The notes below the pieces were generated by a model that was not told the origin of the DNA, did no database searches, and was given only the letters and a program-made list of their open reading frames with translations. Both the position numbers and the translations under genes were made by a program. A stretch of DNA of 64,000 bases from Bordetella sp. FB-8 (GTDB lineage Bacteria; Pseudomonadota; Gammaproteobacteria; Burkholderiales; Burkholderiaceae_B): assembly GCF_000382185.1 (NCBI RefSeq), contig NZ_KB907784.1, positions 1,699,633 to 1,763,632 of the forward strand, in the 5' to 3' direction. This document shows, piece after piece, positions 63,916-64,000 of this stretch (the stretch's first letter is position 1; the number at the start of each line of letters is the position of its first letter).

Positions 63916-64000
63916 CTAGGGTCTGCCGGCGAGCGAACCCGTCAGGCGTCGATTGACGATGTGCATGACGCCCGTCACGAGCAGGCCCATGCCCAGGTAG
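63916..64000 (-). CDS. ABC transporter permease for polar amino acids (GltJ-like), C-terminal end only
   Basis: The last 27 codons of a second permease: [21 protein letters not shown] and a short tail, a final membrane helix followed by the NRRL-type end typical of GltJ/GlnP proteins. The rest lies outside the window. It ends ten bases before the complete permease gene, which fits a gltJ-gltK-gltL order on the minus strand. Confidence 0.7.
   Translation of the reverse strand, partial: YLGMGLLVTGVMHIVNRRLTGSLAGRP

Overview
This is a GC-rich chromosomal window. It most resembles a betaproteobacterium of the Alcaligenaceae (Bordetella/Achromobacter group). That placement is inferred from gene content (RegB/RegA beside a cyo quinol oxidase, a MexF-type RND pump, AlgJ/AlgI/AlgF-type cellulose acetylation genes) and from codon and base use. 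No rRNA or tRNA gene was seen to confirm it.

Left part (1-21.2 kb) is mostly housekeeping. It starts with the 3' end of mrdA (PBP2) and rodA for cell elongation, then a HAD-type nucleotidase. A tripartite RND efflux operon (adaptor, MexF-like pump, OprM-like channel) is divergent from a LysR regulator. Next is a likely four-gene run: an AI-2E/PerM permease, a phytanoyl-CoA dioxygenase-like protein, and the redox two-component pair RegB/RegA. cyoABCD (cytochrome bo3 quinol oxidase) follows, with two matches to the RegA/RegR-box consensus in its upstream region and a good intrinsic terminator behind it. A Tat-exported acid phosphatase-like enzyme and an MFS transporter complete this part. A 15-bp tandem repeat occurs at three places here, two of them translated in frame.

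Middle part (21.2-54 kb) is devoted to extracellular polysaccharide. A minus-strand operon encodes Wza, Wzy, a GH44 endoglucanase, Wzx and a small secreted protein. It is divergent from a plus-strand run encoding a Wzc-like chain-length protein with a degenerate kinase domain, a DUF6492 protein and a GH3 beta-glucosidase. A phase-variation-type G9 tract, an acyltransferase and an FkbM methyltransferase follow. From 54.0 kb leftward to 34.6 kb runs a cellulose operon: bcsD, bcsP-like, bcsQ, bcsA, two different bcsB genes and bcsC. It continues into genes for cellulose O-acetylation: three SGNH WssF-like paralogues, an AlgF-like, an AlgI-like MBOAT and an AlgJ-like protein. A secreted polysaccharide deacetylase gene lies in the opposite direction inside that stretch. 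The inferred product is an acetylated, possibly deacetylase-trimmed, cellulose.

Right part (54.6-64 kb) carries a second half of the EPS machinery: an asparagine-synthase-like amidotransferase, an AlgD-like nucleotide-sugar dehydrogenase, a GT4 glycosyltransferase and two tandem WcaJ-type initiating phosphoglycosyltransferases. Since the left Wza/Wzc/Wzx/Wzy genes have no initiating transferase of their own, these two flanks probably form one Wzy-type EPS pathway split around the cellulose operon. The window ends in an ABC transporter for polar amino acids (ATPase, one complete permease, the end of a second).
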